Shown here: positions 37,514 to 46,799 of the stretch, in pieces
Position numbering within the stretch: the first letter of the stretch is position 1
Layout of the letters: every line of letters begins with the position of its first letter
From: Hyphomicrobiales bacterium
Lineage (GTDB): Bacteria; Pseudomonadota; Alphaproteobacteria; Rhizobiales; Rhizobiaceae
Assembly (NCBI GenBank): GCA_900489925.1
Contig: UEHQ01000002.1
Span: forward strand, 666,207-730,206
DNA length: 64,000 nucleotides
Direction: 5' to 3'
The notes under the pieces: generated by a model
What the model was told of the DNA's origin: nothing
Database searches by the model: none
Seen by the model: the letters and a program-made list of their open reading frames with translations, nothing else
Made by a program: the position numbers and the translations under genes

Positions 37514-39025
37514 GTGACAGACACGCCCGCTATCGAACTTGTGGGCATCGACAAAAAATTCGGTGCCGTTCACGCTAACAAGGACATCAACCTCACCGTC
37601 GCCAAAGGCACGATCCACGGCATCATCGGGGAAAACGGCGCCGGCAAATCGACGTTGATGTCGATCATCTACGGTTTTTACCACGCCGACCAAGGCGAGA
37701 TCCGGGTCAACGGCCAGGCCGTGACGATCAAGGACAGCCAGGCGGCAATCGCCGCGGGCATCGGCATGGTGCACCAGCACTTCATGCTGGTTGACAATTT
37801 CACGGTGCTCGAGAACATCATGCTCGGCGCCGAAGGCGGAGCCCTGCTCGCCAAGGGCGTGGCATCGGCACGCGCCGAACTGAAGCGGCTGGAAAAGGAA
37901 TACGGCCTGGAGGTCAACCCGGATGCGCTGATCGAGCAGCTCCCCGTCGGCCTGCAGCAGCGCGTCGAAATCCTCAAAGCCATGTATCGCGGCGCCGAGA
38001 TCCTGATCCTCGACGAGCCGACCGGCGTCCTCACGCCGGCCGAAGCCGATCACCTGTTCCGCATCCTCAAGGTGCTGCGCGACCAGGGCAAGACAGTCAT
38101 TCTCATCACCCACAAGCTGCGCGAGATCATGGCGATCACCGATACGGTGTCGGTCATGCGCCGCGGCGAGATGGTCGCCACCCGCAAGACGGCGGAGACG
38201 ACGGTCGAGGAGTTGGCCGAACTGATGGTTGGCCGCCGCGTGCTGTTGCGCGTCCAGAAGGGCGAGGCCAATCCCGGCAAGGTCATCCTGTCGGTGCGCA
38301 ATCTGACAGTGAAGGATAACCGCGGCGTCGTCATGGTCGACAACGTATCCTTCGACGTGCGCGCCGGCGAGATCGTCGGTGTGGCAGGTGTCGCCGGCAA
38401 CGGACAGTCCGAGTTGCTGGAAGCAATCGCAGGGATCCGCAAGCCGCATTCCGGCGAGATCCTGCTCGACGGCCAGCCGATCGACAAGGCCGATCCCGCG
38501 CGACTGCGTGAACTCGGCCTCGCGCACATTCCGGAAGACCGCCACCACATGGGCTTGGTGCTCAAGTTCGAGGAATACGAGAACTCCGTGCTCGGCTATC
38601 ACCGCAAGCCGGCCTACAGCAAAGGCCCGCTGCTCGATCTCGAGGCAATCCGCAAGGACGCCATGGAGAAGATCGAGAAATACGATATCCGGCCGCCGAA
38701 CCCACGGCTGAAGACCGCCAATTTCTCTGGCGGCAACCAGCAGAAGATCGTCGTCGCCCGCGAAATCGAACGCGATCCGACGGCGCTCATCATCGGCCAG
38801 CCGACCCGCGGCGTCGACATCGGCGCCATCGAATTCATCCACCGCCGGATCATCGAGATGCGCGACGCGGGTAAGGCGATCCTTCTCGTCTCCGTCGAGC
38901 TCGACGAAATCCGCGCCCTTTCAGACCGTATCCTTGTCATGTTCGCCGGCCATATCGTCGGTGAGAAGACGCCCGATGCCGGTGAACAGACCCTCGGCCT
39001 GATGATGGCCGGCATTGCCGCGTGA
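37514..39025 (+). CDS. Nucleoside ABC transporter, dual ATP-binding protein
   Basis: 503 residues from the GTG at 37514 (MTDTPAIEL), which has GGAG six bases upstream. Two ABC domains as in sugar/nucleoside importers: first Walker A GENGAGKSTLMS, signature-like LPVGLQQRVEILKAM and Walker B ILILDEPTGVL. The second has the degenerate A-loop GVAGNGQSELLEA, FSGGNQQKIVVAREI and IGQPTRGVDIGA. The second Walker A lacks the usual Gly-Lys-Ser/Thr, which is normal for the second domain in this family. It energises the two permeases that follow. Confidence 0.92.
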   Translation: MTDTPAIELVGIDKKFGAVHANKDINLTVAKGTIHGIIGENGAGKSTLMSIIYGFYHADQGEIRVNGQAVTIKDSQAAIAAGIGMVHQHFMLVDNFTVLENIMLGAEGGALLAKGVASARAELKRLEKEYGLEVNPDALIEQLPVGLQQRVEILKAMYRGAEILILDEPTGVLTPAEADHLFRILKVLRDQGKTVILITHKLREIMAITDTVSVMRRGEMVATRKTAETTVEELAELMVGRRVLLRVQKGEANPGKVILSVRNLTVKDNRGVVMVDNVSFDVRAGEIVGVAGVAGNGQSELLEAIAGIRKPHSGEILLDGQPIDKADPARLRELGLAHIPEDRHHMGLVLKFEEYENSVLGYHRKPAYSKGPLLDLEAIRKDAMEKIEKYDIRPPNPRLKTANFSGGNQQKIVVAREIERDPTALIIGQPTRGVDIGAIEFIHRRIIEMRDAGKAILLVSVELDEIRALSDRILVMFAGHIVGEKTPDAGEQTLGLMMAGIAA

Positions 39026-39032
39026 GGCCTTA

Positions 39033-40136
39033 ATGAGCACTGCATCCGTTCCACTGCCAAACTGGATCAACTACGGCCTCATCCCGATCCTGAACCTGCT
39101 CGTCGCCTTCCTGATCTCGGGCTTCGTCGTCTGGCTGATCGGCGAGAGCCCGCTGGGCGCGCTGTCCCTGTTGATCGAAGGATCACTCGGCAGCGGCGAA
39201 GGCATCGGCTTCACGCTGTACTACGCGACAAGCTTCATCTTCACCGGCCTCTCGGTGGCGGTGGCAATTCATGCCGGCCTGTTCAACATCGGCTCGGAAG
39301 GCCAGGCCTATCTCGGCGGTCTCGGCTGCGCACTGGTGGCGCTCGCCCTCGACAACTACGTGCCGTGGTATGTGACCATGCCGGTCGCCGTCGTCGGTGC
39401 CGGCCTCTTCGGTGCGGCCTGGGCGTTCATTCCTGCATTCCTGCAGGCCAAGCGCGGCAGCCACATTGTCATCACCACCATCATGTTCAACTATATCGGC
39501 GCAGCGCTGATGGTCTATCTCCTGGTGCACGTGCTGATCGTGCCTGGAAAGATGGCTCCGGAGACCCGCACCTTCCTGGAAGGCGGACAGCTGCCGAAGC
39601 TCGGCTGGCTGATGAACATGTTCGGGGCAAAGCTCGGTGCGGCGCCCTTCAACGTGTCCTTCATCATTGCGCTGGTCGCTTCCTATTTCGTCTGGCTGCT
39701 GATCTGGCGCACCAAACTCGGCTTCGAAATGCGCACGCTTGGCGTCAGCCCGAGTGCCGCAGCCTATGCCGGCATTCCCTATGCGCGCACCGTCATGATC
39801 GCCATGCTGCTTTCGGGCGCACTGGCCGGCATGATGGCGCTCAACCCCGTCATGGGCTCTTCAGCGCGCCTGCAGGTGGAGTTCGTTGGCGGCGCCGGTT
39901 TCGTCGGCATTGCCGTGTCGCTGATGGGTCGAAACCATCCCGTCGGGATCGTTCTTTCGGCAATCCTCTTCGGCATCCTTTATCAGGGTGGTGATTGGAT
40001 CTCCTTCGAGATGCCGAACATCACCCGCGAGATGATCCTCGTCATCCAGGGTCTCGTCATCCTGTTTGCCGGTGCTCTCGAATACATGTTCCGTCCAGCG
40101 CTCGTGCGCGTCTACCAACAGTTCAAGCGCGCGTAA
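39033..40136 (+). CDS. Nucleoside ABC transporter permease 1
   Basis: 367 residues, about 9-10 membrane helices, BPD_transp_2 family. Typical blocks are FTGLSVAVAIHAGLFNIGSEGQAYLG, RGSHIVITTIMFNYI, RTLGVSPSAAAYAGIPYAR and ALNPVMGSSARLQVEFVGGAGFVGIAVSLMG. The GLFNIGSEGQ block is shared by nucleoside permeases (NupB/RnsC type). It starts 7 bp after the ATPase stop, with a possible longer frame from 39015 rejected because that would overlap the ATPase gene. It pairs with the next gene to form the heteromeric channel. Confidence 0.92.
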   Translation: MSTASVPLPNWINYGLIPILNLLVAFLISGFVVWLIGESPLGALSLLIEGSLGSGEGIGFTLYYATSFIFTGLSVAVAIHAGLFNIGSEGQAYLGGLGCALVALALDNYVPWYVTMPVAVVGAGLFGAAWAFIPAFLQAKRGSHIVITTIMFNYIGAALMVYLLVHVLIVPGKMAPETRTFLEGGQLPKLGWLMNMFGAKLGAAPFNVSFIIALVASYFVWLLIWRTKLGFEMRTLGVSPSAAAYAGIPYARTVMIAMLLSGALAGMMALNPVMGSSARLQVEFVGGAGFVGIAVSLMGRNHPVGIVLSAILFGILYQGGDWISFEMPNITREMILVIQGLVILFAGALEYMFRPALVRVYQQFKRA

Positions 40137-40148
40137 GGGGAGCGACCG

Positions 40149-41120
40149 ATGGATTACTACGAAATCTTCATCAGCGTTCTGAGCTCGACCATACGCCTGT
40201 CGATCCCGCTGATCTTCACCGCCCTCGCCGGCCTGTTTTCCGAACGCGCCGGCGTGTTCGACATCGGTCTCGAAGGCAAGATGCTTGGCTCGGCCTTTGC
40301 CGCTGCCTGCATTGCCTATCTCACTGACTCGGCCTGGCTCGGCCTGGGCGCCGGCATCGTCTGCTCGGTCGCGCTCAGTATCGTGCATGGCTTTGCCTCG
40401 ATCACCAATCGCGGCAACCAGATCATCTCGGGCGTTGCAATAAACTTCTTCGTCGCCGGTATTACCATCGTGCTCGGGCAGGCCTGGTTCGGCCAGGGCG
40501 GGCGTACGCCGCAACTGGCCGGCGAAGCGCGCTTCACGCCGATCACGCTGCCCGGCGCGGATGCCCTGCGCGAGGTGCCGATTGTCGGGCCGCTGTACGC
40601 GAACGTGATCTCGGGCAACAATATCCTGACCTACCTTGCCTTCCTCGCCGTGCCCTTCTCGTGGTGGATCCTCTATCGGACACGCTTTGGCCTTCGCCTT
40701 CGCGCCGTCGGCGAAAACCCGGGTGCTGTCGACACCGCCGGGATCTCCGTCAGCTGGCTGCGTTACCGCGCCGTTATCTGTGCCGGTATCCTCTGCGGCT
40801 TCTCCGGCACCTATCTGGCGATCGCGCAGTCCGCGGCCTTCATCAAGGACATGTCGGCCGGTAAGGGCTATATCGCGCTAGCCGCGCTCGTCTTCGCCAA
40901 GTGGAAGCCGGTGCCGGTCATGTTCGCCTGCCTGCTGTTCGGCTTCCTTGATGCACTCGGCAATTTCATGCAGGGCAAGCCGATTCCTGGCATCGGCGAA
41001 GTGCCGGTGCAGATCTTCCAGGCCCTGCCCTACATTCTGACCTGTGTGCTGCTCGCCGGCTTTATCGGCGTCGCCACTCCGCCGAAAGCCGGCGGCGTCC
41101 CCTACACGAAGGAGCGTTGA
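40149..41120 (+). CDS. Nucleoside ABC transporter permease 2
   Basis: 323 residues, second BPD_transp_2 permease, with LIFTALAGLFSERAGVFDIGLEGKMLGSAF, NRGNQIISGVAINFF, RAVGENPGAVDTAGISVSW and KGYIALAALVFAKWKP. Comparison with permease 1 shows the same FNIG/FDIG-LEG core but a shorter N-terminus. AGGGGAG precedes the ATG. It is 12 bp downstream of permease 1, and cdd begins 4 bp after its stop, so catabolic and transport genes are on one transcript. Confidence 0.92.
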   Translation: MDYYEIFISVLSSTIRLSIPLIFTALAGLFSERAGVFDIGLEGKMLGSAFAAACIAYLTDSAWLGLGAGIVCSVALSIVHGFASITNRGNQIISGVAINFFVAGITIVLGQAWFGQGGRTPQLAGEARFTPITLPGADALREVPIVGPLYANVISGNNILTYLAFLAVPFSWWILYRTRFGLRLRAVGENPGAVDTAGISVSWLRYRAVICAGILCGFSGTYLAIAQSAAFIKDMSAGKGYIALAALVFAKWKPVPVMFACLLFGFLDALGNFMQGKPIPGIGEVPVQIFQALPYILTCVLLAGFIGVATPPKAGGVPYTKER

Positions 41121-41124
41121 GAAC

Positions 41125-41514
41125 ATGTCCCACGACCTTTTCGAAGCCGCGCGCGGCGCCATGGTCTTTGCCCATGCTCCCTACTCGAAATTCCCCGTCG
41201 GCGCGGCCATCCGCGCCGAGGACGGCAAGGTCTATACCGGCGCCAACATCGAAAACCTGTCCTTCCCGCAGGGCTGGTGCGCCGAACCGACCGCGATCAG
41301 CGCCATGATCATGGGCGGTGCGAAAAAGATCGTGGAGATGGCCGTAATTGCCGAGAAGCTGCCGCTCTGCCCGCCCTGCGGCGGCTGCCGGCAGAAGATC
41401 TCCGAGTTCGCTTCCAAGGACACGAAGATCTACTTGTGTGACGAAGTCGGCGTGAAGAAGACCATGACGATGGACGAGCTGCTTCCCTTCAGCTTCGAAA
41501 CCGAACTCGGATGA
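41125..41514 (+). CDS. cdd: Cytidine deaminase
   Basis: 129 residues, the small tetrameric type. It deaminates cytidine and deoxycytidine to uridine and deoxyuridine. Zinc ligands are Cys52 in GWCAEPTA (with catalytic Glu54) and Cys85 and Cys88 in CPPCGGCRQ. The N-terminus HAPYSKFPVGAAIRAEDGKVYTGANIENL is typical, although Arg replaces Leu in the usual AALR/AALL. Its product feeds the phosphorylase encoded downstream (deoA). It overlaps the next gene by ATGA. Confidence 0.94.
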   Translation: MSHDLFEAARGAMVFAHAPYSKFPVGAAIRAEDGKVYTGANIENLSFPQGWCAEPTAISAMIMGGAKKIVEMAVIAEKLPLCPPCGGCRQKISEFASKDTKIYLCDEVGVKKTMTMDELLPFSFETELG

Positions 41515-42317
41515 CGACGGCGCTCGACCTGCTCACCGAAAAACTCGGTGGGCTCGCACCACGATACGGGATCGTGCTCGGTTCCGGTCTCGGTTCGCTT
41601 GTCGGCCAGTTGGCGGATCCGGTTCGCGTCGCCTACCACGATCTGCCCGGCTTCCCCGTCAGTGCTGTTTCCGGTCACGCCGGTGAAGTGGTTGCCGGCA
41701 AGCTCGGCGACACGCCTGTCATCATGCTCTCCGGCCGTGTTCATTTCTACGAGCACGGCAACGCCGGTGCGATGCGGCTGCCGATCGAGGTGCTGCAAGG
41801 ACTGGGCGTGGACAAGCTCATCCTCACGAATTCCGCCGGATCGTTACGACAGGACATGCCCCCCGGCTCAGTCATGCAGATCACCGACCACATAAACTAT
41901 TCGGGCATGAACCCCCTGATCGGCGAGGAAAGCGACCGCCGTTTCGTGGGCCTCACGAACGCCTACGATGCGGAACTCGCCCAGGCAATGGACAATGCCG
42001 CGCAAAAGGCGAACATCGCGCTATCGCACGGCGTCTACATGTGGTTCTCCGGCCCAAGCTTCGAGACACCGGCGGAGATCCGCATGGCGCGTATTCTCGG
42101 TGCGGACGCGGTCGGGATGTCGACGGTGCCGGAGGTGATCATTGCCAGGATGCTGGGCATGAGGGTTGCAGCCGCCTCGGTAATCACCAACTATGGTGCG
42201 GGCATGACAGGCGCCGAGTTGAGCCACGACGAAACCAAGGACATGGCGCCCATCGGTGGCGCTCGGCTCGCCGCCGTCCTGAAAGAAATGATCGCGGGAG
42301 AAGGAAAACAACAATGA
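41511..42317 (+). CDS. Purine nucleoside phosphorylase (trimeric, PNP type)
   Basis: 268 residues. It phosphorolyses inosine, guanosine and deoxy forms to base plus (deoxy)ribose-1-phosphate. Class motifs: phosphate loop GSGLGSL, SGHAGEV, LTNSAGSL, SGPSFETPAEIRM and GADAVGMSTVPEVI, with NYGAGM near the end (equivalent to the purine-contact Asn). It belongs to the trimeric PNP/xanthosine phosphorylase family rather than the hexameric DeoD. Overlaps at both ends with cdd and deoC (ATGA) indicate tight coupling. Confidence 0.93.
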   Translation: MTTALDLLTEKLGGLAPRYGIVLGSGLGSLVGQLADPVRVAYHDLPGFPVSAVSGHAGEVVAGKLGDTPVIMLSGRVHFYEHGNAGAMRLPIEVLQGLGVDKLILTNSAGSLRQDMPPGSVMQITDHINYSGMNPLIGEESDRRFVGLTNAYDAELAQAMDNAAQKANIALSHGVYMWFSGPSFETPAEIRMARILGADAVGMSTVPEVIIARMLGMRVAAASVITNYGAGMTGAELSHDETKDMAPIGGARLAAVLKEMIAGEGKQQ

Positions 42318-43090
42318 CCATTCACTCTCTCAAAGAGACCGCCGCCGTTGCCCTGTCCCTCCTCGATCTGACCAATCTCAAGGATGACTGCACCGAGGCG
42401 CAGATCGATGCGCTGTGCGCCCGCGCACAGACGCCCTACGGCAACACGGCTGCCATCTGTATCTGGCCGCGTTTCGTGGCGCATGCGCGCGCATTGCTCG
42501 GAGCCGGTCACCCGGTTCGCATTGCCACCGTGGTCAATTTCCCGTCCGGCGACATGGAAGTTGCGGATGTGTGCGCCGAGACACGCGAAGCAATCGCTGA
42601 TGGAGCCGACGAGATCGATCTCGTCATCCCCTATCACAGCTTCATGGCGGGCAGTGGAAAGGCCGTGACCGACATGGTTTCAGCGGTGCGCGCGGAGTGC
42701 AAGGAACCCGTTCTGCTCAAAGTCATCCTCGAGACGGGAGAGATCAAGGACACGGCGCTGATCCGCCGGGCGTCGGAACTCGCCATCGAAGCGGGCGCAG
42801 ATTTCATCAAGACGTCGACCGGCAAGGTGGCCGTGAACGCCACCCTCGAAGCGGCCGACATCATGCTGCGCGTCATCCGGCATAGCGGCCGCAAGGTCGG
42901 CTTCAAACCGGCCGGCGGCATTGGATCCGTCGCGGATGCCGCTCTCTATCTCAGCCTCGCCGAGACGATCATGGCGCCCGACTGGACGATGCCCTCGACG
43001 TTCCGCTTCGGCGCCTCCGGTCTGCTGGACGATATTCTCGCCGTTCTTGGCGGGTCGCAATCGACGCCTGCGGCAGCCTCGAGCTACTAG
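42314..43090 (+). CDS. deoC: Deoxyribose-phosphate aldolase
   Basis: 258 residues. It splits 2-deoxyribose-5-phosphate to acetaldehyde and glyceraldehyde-3-phosphate. Class I aldolase TIM barrel with the Schiff-base lysine in FIKTSTGKVAVNAT, the second Lys in LLKVILETGE and Asp in LDLTNLKDD. GFKPAGGIG binds phosphate. GGAGAAGG precedes the ATG, which overlaps the PNP stop. Size fits the E. coli type (259 aa). It is followed by deoA after a single base. Confidence 0.95.
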   Translation: MTIHSLKETAAVALSLLDLTNLKDDCTEAQIDALCARAQTPYGNTAAICIWPRFVAHARALLGAGHPVRIATVVNFPSGDMEVADVCAETREAIADGADEIDLVIPYHSFMAGSGKAVTDMVSAVRAECKEPVLLKVILETGEIKDTALIRRASELAIEAGADFIKTSTGKVAVNATLEAADIMLRVIRHSGRKVGFKPAGGIGSVADAALYLSLAETIMAPDWTMPSTFRFGASGLLDDILAVLGGSQSTPAAASSY

Positions 43091-43091
43091 C

Positions 43092-44399
43092 ATGATCCCG
43101 CAGGAGATCATTCGTCAGAAGCGGAACGACGGGACGCTCTCGGCGGAGGATATCGAGTCGTTCATCGCCGCATTGACGGTGGGGAAGCTCTCGGACGCTC
43201 AGATCGGCGCGTTTGCCATGGCGGTCTGGTTCAACGGCATGACCCGTGACGAAACCGTCGCGCTGACGCTGGCCATGGCACGATCCGGCGACAGGCTCGA
43301 CTGGCACGATGTCGATCGACCGATCGCCGACAAGCACTCCACGGGCGGCGTTGGCGACAACGTCTCGCTGATGCTCGCCCCTATCGCCGCGGCATGCGGG
43401 CTGGCGGTGCCGATGATCTCAGGGCGCGGGCTGGGGCATACGGGCGGCACCCTCGACAAGCTCGAGTCCATTCCCGGCTATTCGATCACCCCTGATGCGT
43501 CGCACTTTCGCAAGACCGTGCGGGAGGCCGGCTGCGCCATCATCGGCCAGACGAGCGCGCTCGCGCCGGCCGATGGCAAGCTCTATGCAATCAGGGACGT
43601 CACGGCCACCGTCGATTCCATCCCTCTCATCACGGCGTCGATCCTTTCGAAGAAACTTGCTGCCGGGCTGCAGACGCTGGTTCTCGACGTCAAGGTCGGC
43701 AACGGGGCATTCATGTCCGATCCCCGCGATGCCGAGACGCTGGCACGCTCGCTGGTGGACGTCGCAAACGGCGCAGGCGTGCGAACATCGGCGCTCATCA
43801 CCGACATGAACCAACCGCTGGCCGACGCTGCCGGCAACGTCGTCGAACTCTGGAACTGCATCGATTTCCTGGCCGGGAAGAAGCATGGCACGCGGCTTGA
43901 AACAGTCGTCCTTGCCTTTGCGGCCGAGATGCTCGTCAAATCGGGTGTCGCGCCCACCCTTGAAGCCGGCGAAGCACGGGCGGCCGAGGCGCTTTCCTCG
44001 GGCCGAGCGGCCGAGACCTTTGCCCGCATGGTCCACCTTCTGGGCGGACCAGCCGATCTCTTGGAGAAGCCGGACAACTACCTGTCCAAGGCTCCGGTTA
44101 CCAGGATCGTACCTGCGCCGCGAGCAGGCTGGCTTTGCGGTTGCGATGTGCGCGCGATCGGCATGGCGGTGATAGATCTCGGCGGCGGGCGGCGGCACCC
44201 TACCGACCGGATCGACCATCGTGTCGGTTTCTCCGATCTGCTGTCGCTTGGTATGCGCGTCGAGGCAGGCGATCCGATCGCGACGGTTCACGCCACCACC
44301 GACGCCGCAACGGAGGCCGCAGCTACTGCTCTTGCAGCAAGCTATGCGATCGAAGACAGCGCGCCGCTGCTGCCCGCGGTAATCTGCCAGCGGATCTAG
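43092..44399 (+). CDS. deoA: Thymidine phosphorylase
   Basis: 435 residues. It phosphorolyses thymidine and deoxyuridine to base and deoxyribose-1-phosphate. Signature KHSTGGVGDNVSLMLAPIAAA near residue 80, then SGRGLGHTGGTLDKLESI, DVKVGNGAFM and the C-terminal domain with HPTDRIDHRVGFSDLLSLG. All belong to the DeoA/PdP family. It starts 1 bp after the deoC stop and ends the plus-strand nucleoside operon; the next gene converges with 3 bp between stops. Confidence 0.95.
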   Translation: MIPQEIIRQKRNDGTLSAEDIESFIAALTVGKLSDAQIGAFAMAVWFNGMTRDETVALTLAMARSGDRLDWHDVDRPIADKHSTGGVGDNVSLMLAPIAAACGLAVPMISGRGLGHTGGTLDKLESIPGYSITPDASHFRKTVREAGCAIIGQTSALAPADGKLYAIRDVTATVDSIPLITASILSKKLAAGLQTLVLDVKVGNGAFMSDPRDAETLARSLVDVANGAGVRTSALITDMNQPLADAAGNVVELWNCIDFLAGKKHGTRLETVVLAFAAEMLVKSGVAPTLEAGEARAAEALSSGRAAETFARMVHLLGGPADLLEKPDNYLSKAPVTRIVPAPRAGWLCGCDVRAIGMAVIDLGGGRRHPTDRIDHRVGFSDLLSLGMRVEAGDPIATVHATTDAATEAAATALAASYAIEDSAPLLPAVICQRI

Positions 44400-44402
44400 G
44401 CG

Positions 44403-44936
44403 TTACTGCTTCAGGCTGAGCGATCCGTCGGCGACGGAATAGGAGGCGAGCTTCTGCAGAAAGCTCATGCCGACCAGCGTCGACGACAGTGCATCATCCT
44501 TCAGCACGAAGGCTTCTACTCCGCGAACGCGAATACCGCCGATTTCCACCCGATCCAGCGTGACATGCGCCGCCTTCGTCTGACCGTTGGCTGTGTTGAC
44601 CGCGTAGCGGAAATCAAGCTGATTGGCGGTATAGCCGAGACGTCGCGCGAGGCTCTCGTTCAGGGCAACGTAAGTGGCGCCTGTATCGATCAGACCCTGA
44701 ACTGCCTTTCCGTTGATCCTGAATTCGCCGGTGTAGTGGCCTTGTGCGTCGGCCTTCAAGCGCATTGCCCCGCCATTCATGGCGACCGCGGGCGTTTGGA
44801 CTGGCTCGATTGAGCCGGAGACGAAATTCGCGGAGGCGGTGTTTCCAGGACGAAGCTGATTGCTTCCCAACATGGAAGGAATCTGAGAGGCAAACACCGC
44901 GGCGACGCTTGCGAATATGACGGTACGCACGAGCAT
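44403..44936 (-). CDS. Retropepsin-like aspartic protease, membrane-anchored
   Basis: 177 residues. N-terminal hydrophobic segment (LVRTVIFASVAAVFASQIPSM) anchors or exports it. The domain after residue 60 has FRINGKAVQGLIDTGATYVAL, the D-T-G active-site triad at 84-86, then VEIGGIRVRGVEAFVLKDD and LVGMSFLQKL, as in the TIGR02281/clan AA protease family common in rhizobia. Like retropepsins it has one D-T-G per chain and must dimerise. ATG at 44936 is chosen; a GTG at 44966 would add a short tail. Substrate unknown. Confidence 0.83.
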   Translation of the reverse strand: MLVRTVIFASVAAVFASQIPSMLGSNQLRPGNTASANFVSGSIEPVQTPAVAMNGGAMRLKADAQGHYTGEFRINGKAVQGLIDTGATYVALNESLARRLGYTANQLDFRYAVNTANGQTKAAHVTLDRVEIGGIRVRGVEAFVLKDDALSSTLVGMSFLQKLASYSVADGSLSLKQ

Positions 44937-45035
44937 GGAGACAGAAATCCTTCCTGTATAAACCACGCATCATGCGAGGCCATGATTTCAGGGCTACGCC
45001 GTATTTGCTGACAAGTTCCTAACGCCAAAACGCAA

Positions 45036-45062
45036 GCAGCCCGAAATGTGATTTCGGGCTGC
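45036..45062 (-). terminator. Terminator after upp
   Basis: Perfect 12-bp stem GCAGCCCGAAAT / ATTTCGGGCTGC with a 3-base GTG loop, 32 bp past the upp stop. On the minus strand TTGCGTTTT follows. The tight loop and GC-rich base fit a Rho-independent terminator. Confidence 0.75.
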
Positions 45063-45094
45063 GCGCTACCTCTTACATGGTAAACAAAGGCTAA

Positions 45095-45724
45095 CTATTT
45101 CGTCCCGTACATGCGGTCGCCAGCATCGCCGAGACCGGGCACGATATAGCCCTTCTCGTTCAGCTTTCTGTCGATCGACGCGGTGAATACCGGCACATCA
45201 GGATGCGCTTCGCGGAAATTTTTGATGCCTTCGGGTGCGGCCAGGAGGCAGAGGAAGCGGATGTTGTGAGCGCCGCGTTCCTTGAGCTTTTCGATCGCCG
45301 CAATGGAGGAGTTTCCAGTTGCAAGCATCGGATCAACGACGATGATCAGGCGCTCGGCAATATCCTCGGGCGCCTTGAAAAAGTATTCAACCGCCTGCAG
45401 CGTTTCATGGTCGCGATAGACGCCGATGTGCGATACGCGGGCCGAGGGAACGAGGTCGAGCATACCTTCCAGCAGACCGTTGCCGGCACGCAGGATCGAA
45501 GCAAACACGAGCTTCTTTCCTTCGAGAATCGGCGACTCGATCGTCTCAAGCGGCGTGTCGATCGTCTCCATGGTCAGTTCCAGATCGCGTGTGACCTCGT
45601 AGCATAGCAGCGTCGAGATCTCGCGCAGCAGGCGACGGAAACTTCCGGTCGACGTTTCCTTGCGACGCATGATGGTGAGTTTGTGCTGTACAAGCGGATG
45701 ATCGATGACAGTCACGCCGTCCAT
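45095..45724 (-). CDS. upp: Uracil phosphoribosyltransferase
   Basis: 209 residues. It turns uracil and PRPP into UMP. The N-terminus [20 protein letters not shown] and [14 protein letters not shown], the PRPP loop [17 protein letters not shown] and the uracil-binding C-terminus [17 protein letters not shown] are all canonical. It recovers the uracil released by the phosphorylases of this locus. It lies 106 bp after add on the same strand, so it may be the last gene of deoB-add-upp, and it ends at a strong hairpin. Confidence 0.96.
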   Translation of the reverse strand: MDGVTVIDHPLVQHKLTIMRRKETSTGSFRRLLREISTLLCYEVTRDLELTMETIDTPLETIESPILEGKKLVFASILRAGNGLLEGMLDLVPSARVSHIGVYRDHETLQAVEYFFKAPEDIAERLIIVVDPMLATGNSSIAAIEKLKERGAHNIRFLCLLAAPEGIKNFREAHPDVPVFTASIDRKLNEKGYIVPGLGDAGDRMYGTK

Positions 45725-45830
45725 GGCCGAGCCCTTTCTTCATTGTTCTTATCGGATGTTTCTTTCATGGAAATCGCATCCGCTGCAAGTGTGGAGGATG
45801 ATTTGCCGCTCTATCCCCAGCCTCCAAGGC

Positions 45831-46799
45831 CTAAATTCGAGCCAAGAGCGCCTGGCGTGTCTCCTCATCCACGAATGCAGCCTCGATGCCCGTCCGCGTC
45901 AGCTGGTCGATTTCGGCATCGCTGAAGCCAAAAGCGCTGGCAGCGAGATCGTACTCCCGCTTCAGGGAGGTATGGAAAAACGGCGGATCGTCGGAGCTGA
46001 TCGTCACCCGCACTCCCGCCTCCTTGAGCTTGCGCAGCGGATGCGAGGCGAAATCCGGGAAGACTTTCAGAGCAATATTCGAGCCGGGGCAGACCTCCAA
46101 CACCGTGCCCAGATCGGCGAGGCGACTGACGAGGGCGCTGTCTTCGATTGCCCGCACACCGTGACCGATACGCGCCGGACGCACGACGTCGAGTGCATCC
46201 GCGACGCTGAAGGCGCCGCATACCTCGCCGGCATGGATCGTCAGGCCAAGGCCGATATCGCGAGCGATGTCGAAGGCACGGGCATAATCGGCCACGCGCC
46301 CCATGCGCTCCTCGCCGGCAAGGTTGAAGCCCGTGATCAAAGGGTTCTGTGCCTTGGCAGCGTATTCGGCCGCGCCAACGACGCTATCAGGGCCGAAATG
46401 CCGCTCGCCGGTGACGATCAGCCGGGCTTCGATGCCGCTAGCTTCCCTGGCTCGCCGAATCCCTTCGCAGACACCCTCGATATAGGCATCCGCACCGAGC
46501 CCAATGCGCTTTCCGTGGTCCGGCGAAACGATCAGTTCGCTGTAGATGCTCCCTACATCGGCAAGCTCGGCAAGATAGGTTTCGGTCAGCAGCGCGTAGT
46601 CTTCCGCTGACTTATAGACCTCGGAAATCTTGTCGTAGCATTCGAGGAAGCTTGCGAAATCGTGCCAGACGTATGTGCCGTCCTTCAGGTATTCGCTGAC
46701 GTCGATGTTGTACTTTCTTGCCTGCGCCAGGGACAGCGCCGGCGGCGCAGCGCCTTCGAGATGGCAGTGCAGTTCGACCTTCTTCAAACGCGATGTCAT
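45831..46799 (-). CDS. add: Adenosine deaminase
   Basis: 322 residues. It deaminates adenosine and deoxyadenosine to (deoxy)inosine, the substrate of the purine nucleoside phosphorylase encoded on the other strand. Zinc ligands HCHLEG (His11, His13), TIHAGE, GHGVRA and the metal Asp in SSDDPPFF are all intact. A shorter member of the family (E. coli 333 aa). It overlaps deoB by ATGA at 46796-46799, so translation is coupled. Confidence 0.94.
   Translation of the reverse strand: MTSRLKKVELHCHLEGAAPPALSLAQARKYNIDVSEYLKDGTYVWHDFASFLECYDKISEVYKSAEDYALLTETYLAELADVGSIYSELIVSPDHGKRIGLGADAYIEGVCEGIRRAREASGIEARLIVTGERHFGPDSVVGAAEYAAKAQNPLITGFNLAGEERMGRVADYARAFDIARDIGLGLTIHAGEVCGAFSVADALDVVRPARIGHGVRAIEDSALVSRLADLGTVLEVCPGSNIALKVFPDFASHPLRKLKEAGVRVTISSDDPPFFHTSLKREYDLAASAFGFSDAEIDQLTRTGIEAAFVDEETRQALLARI

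Noticed and set aside
36563..38842. A 759-codon open frame on the minus strand
   Set aside because: It lies fully antisense to the binding-protein and ATPase genes of the nucleoside importer, both with clear motifs. Long antisense frames are common in high-GC codon usage; its protein sequence shows no family motif.
37514..39025. Loss of the second Walker A in the importer ATPase as a sign of a broken gene
   Set aside because: A degenerate second Walker A (GVAGNGQS) is normal for sugar/nucleoside dual ATPases.
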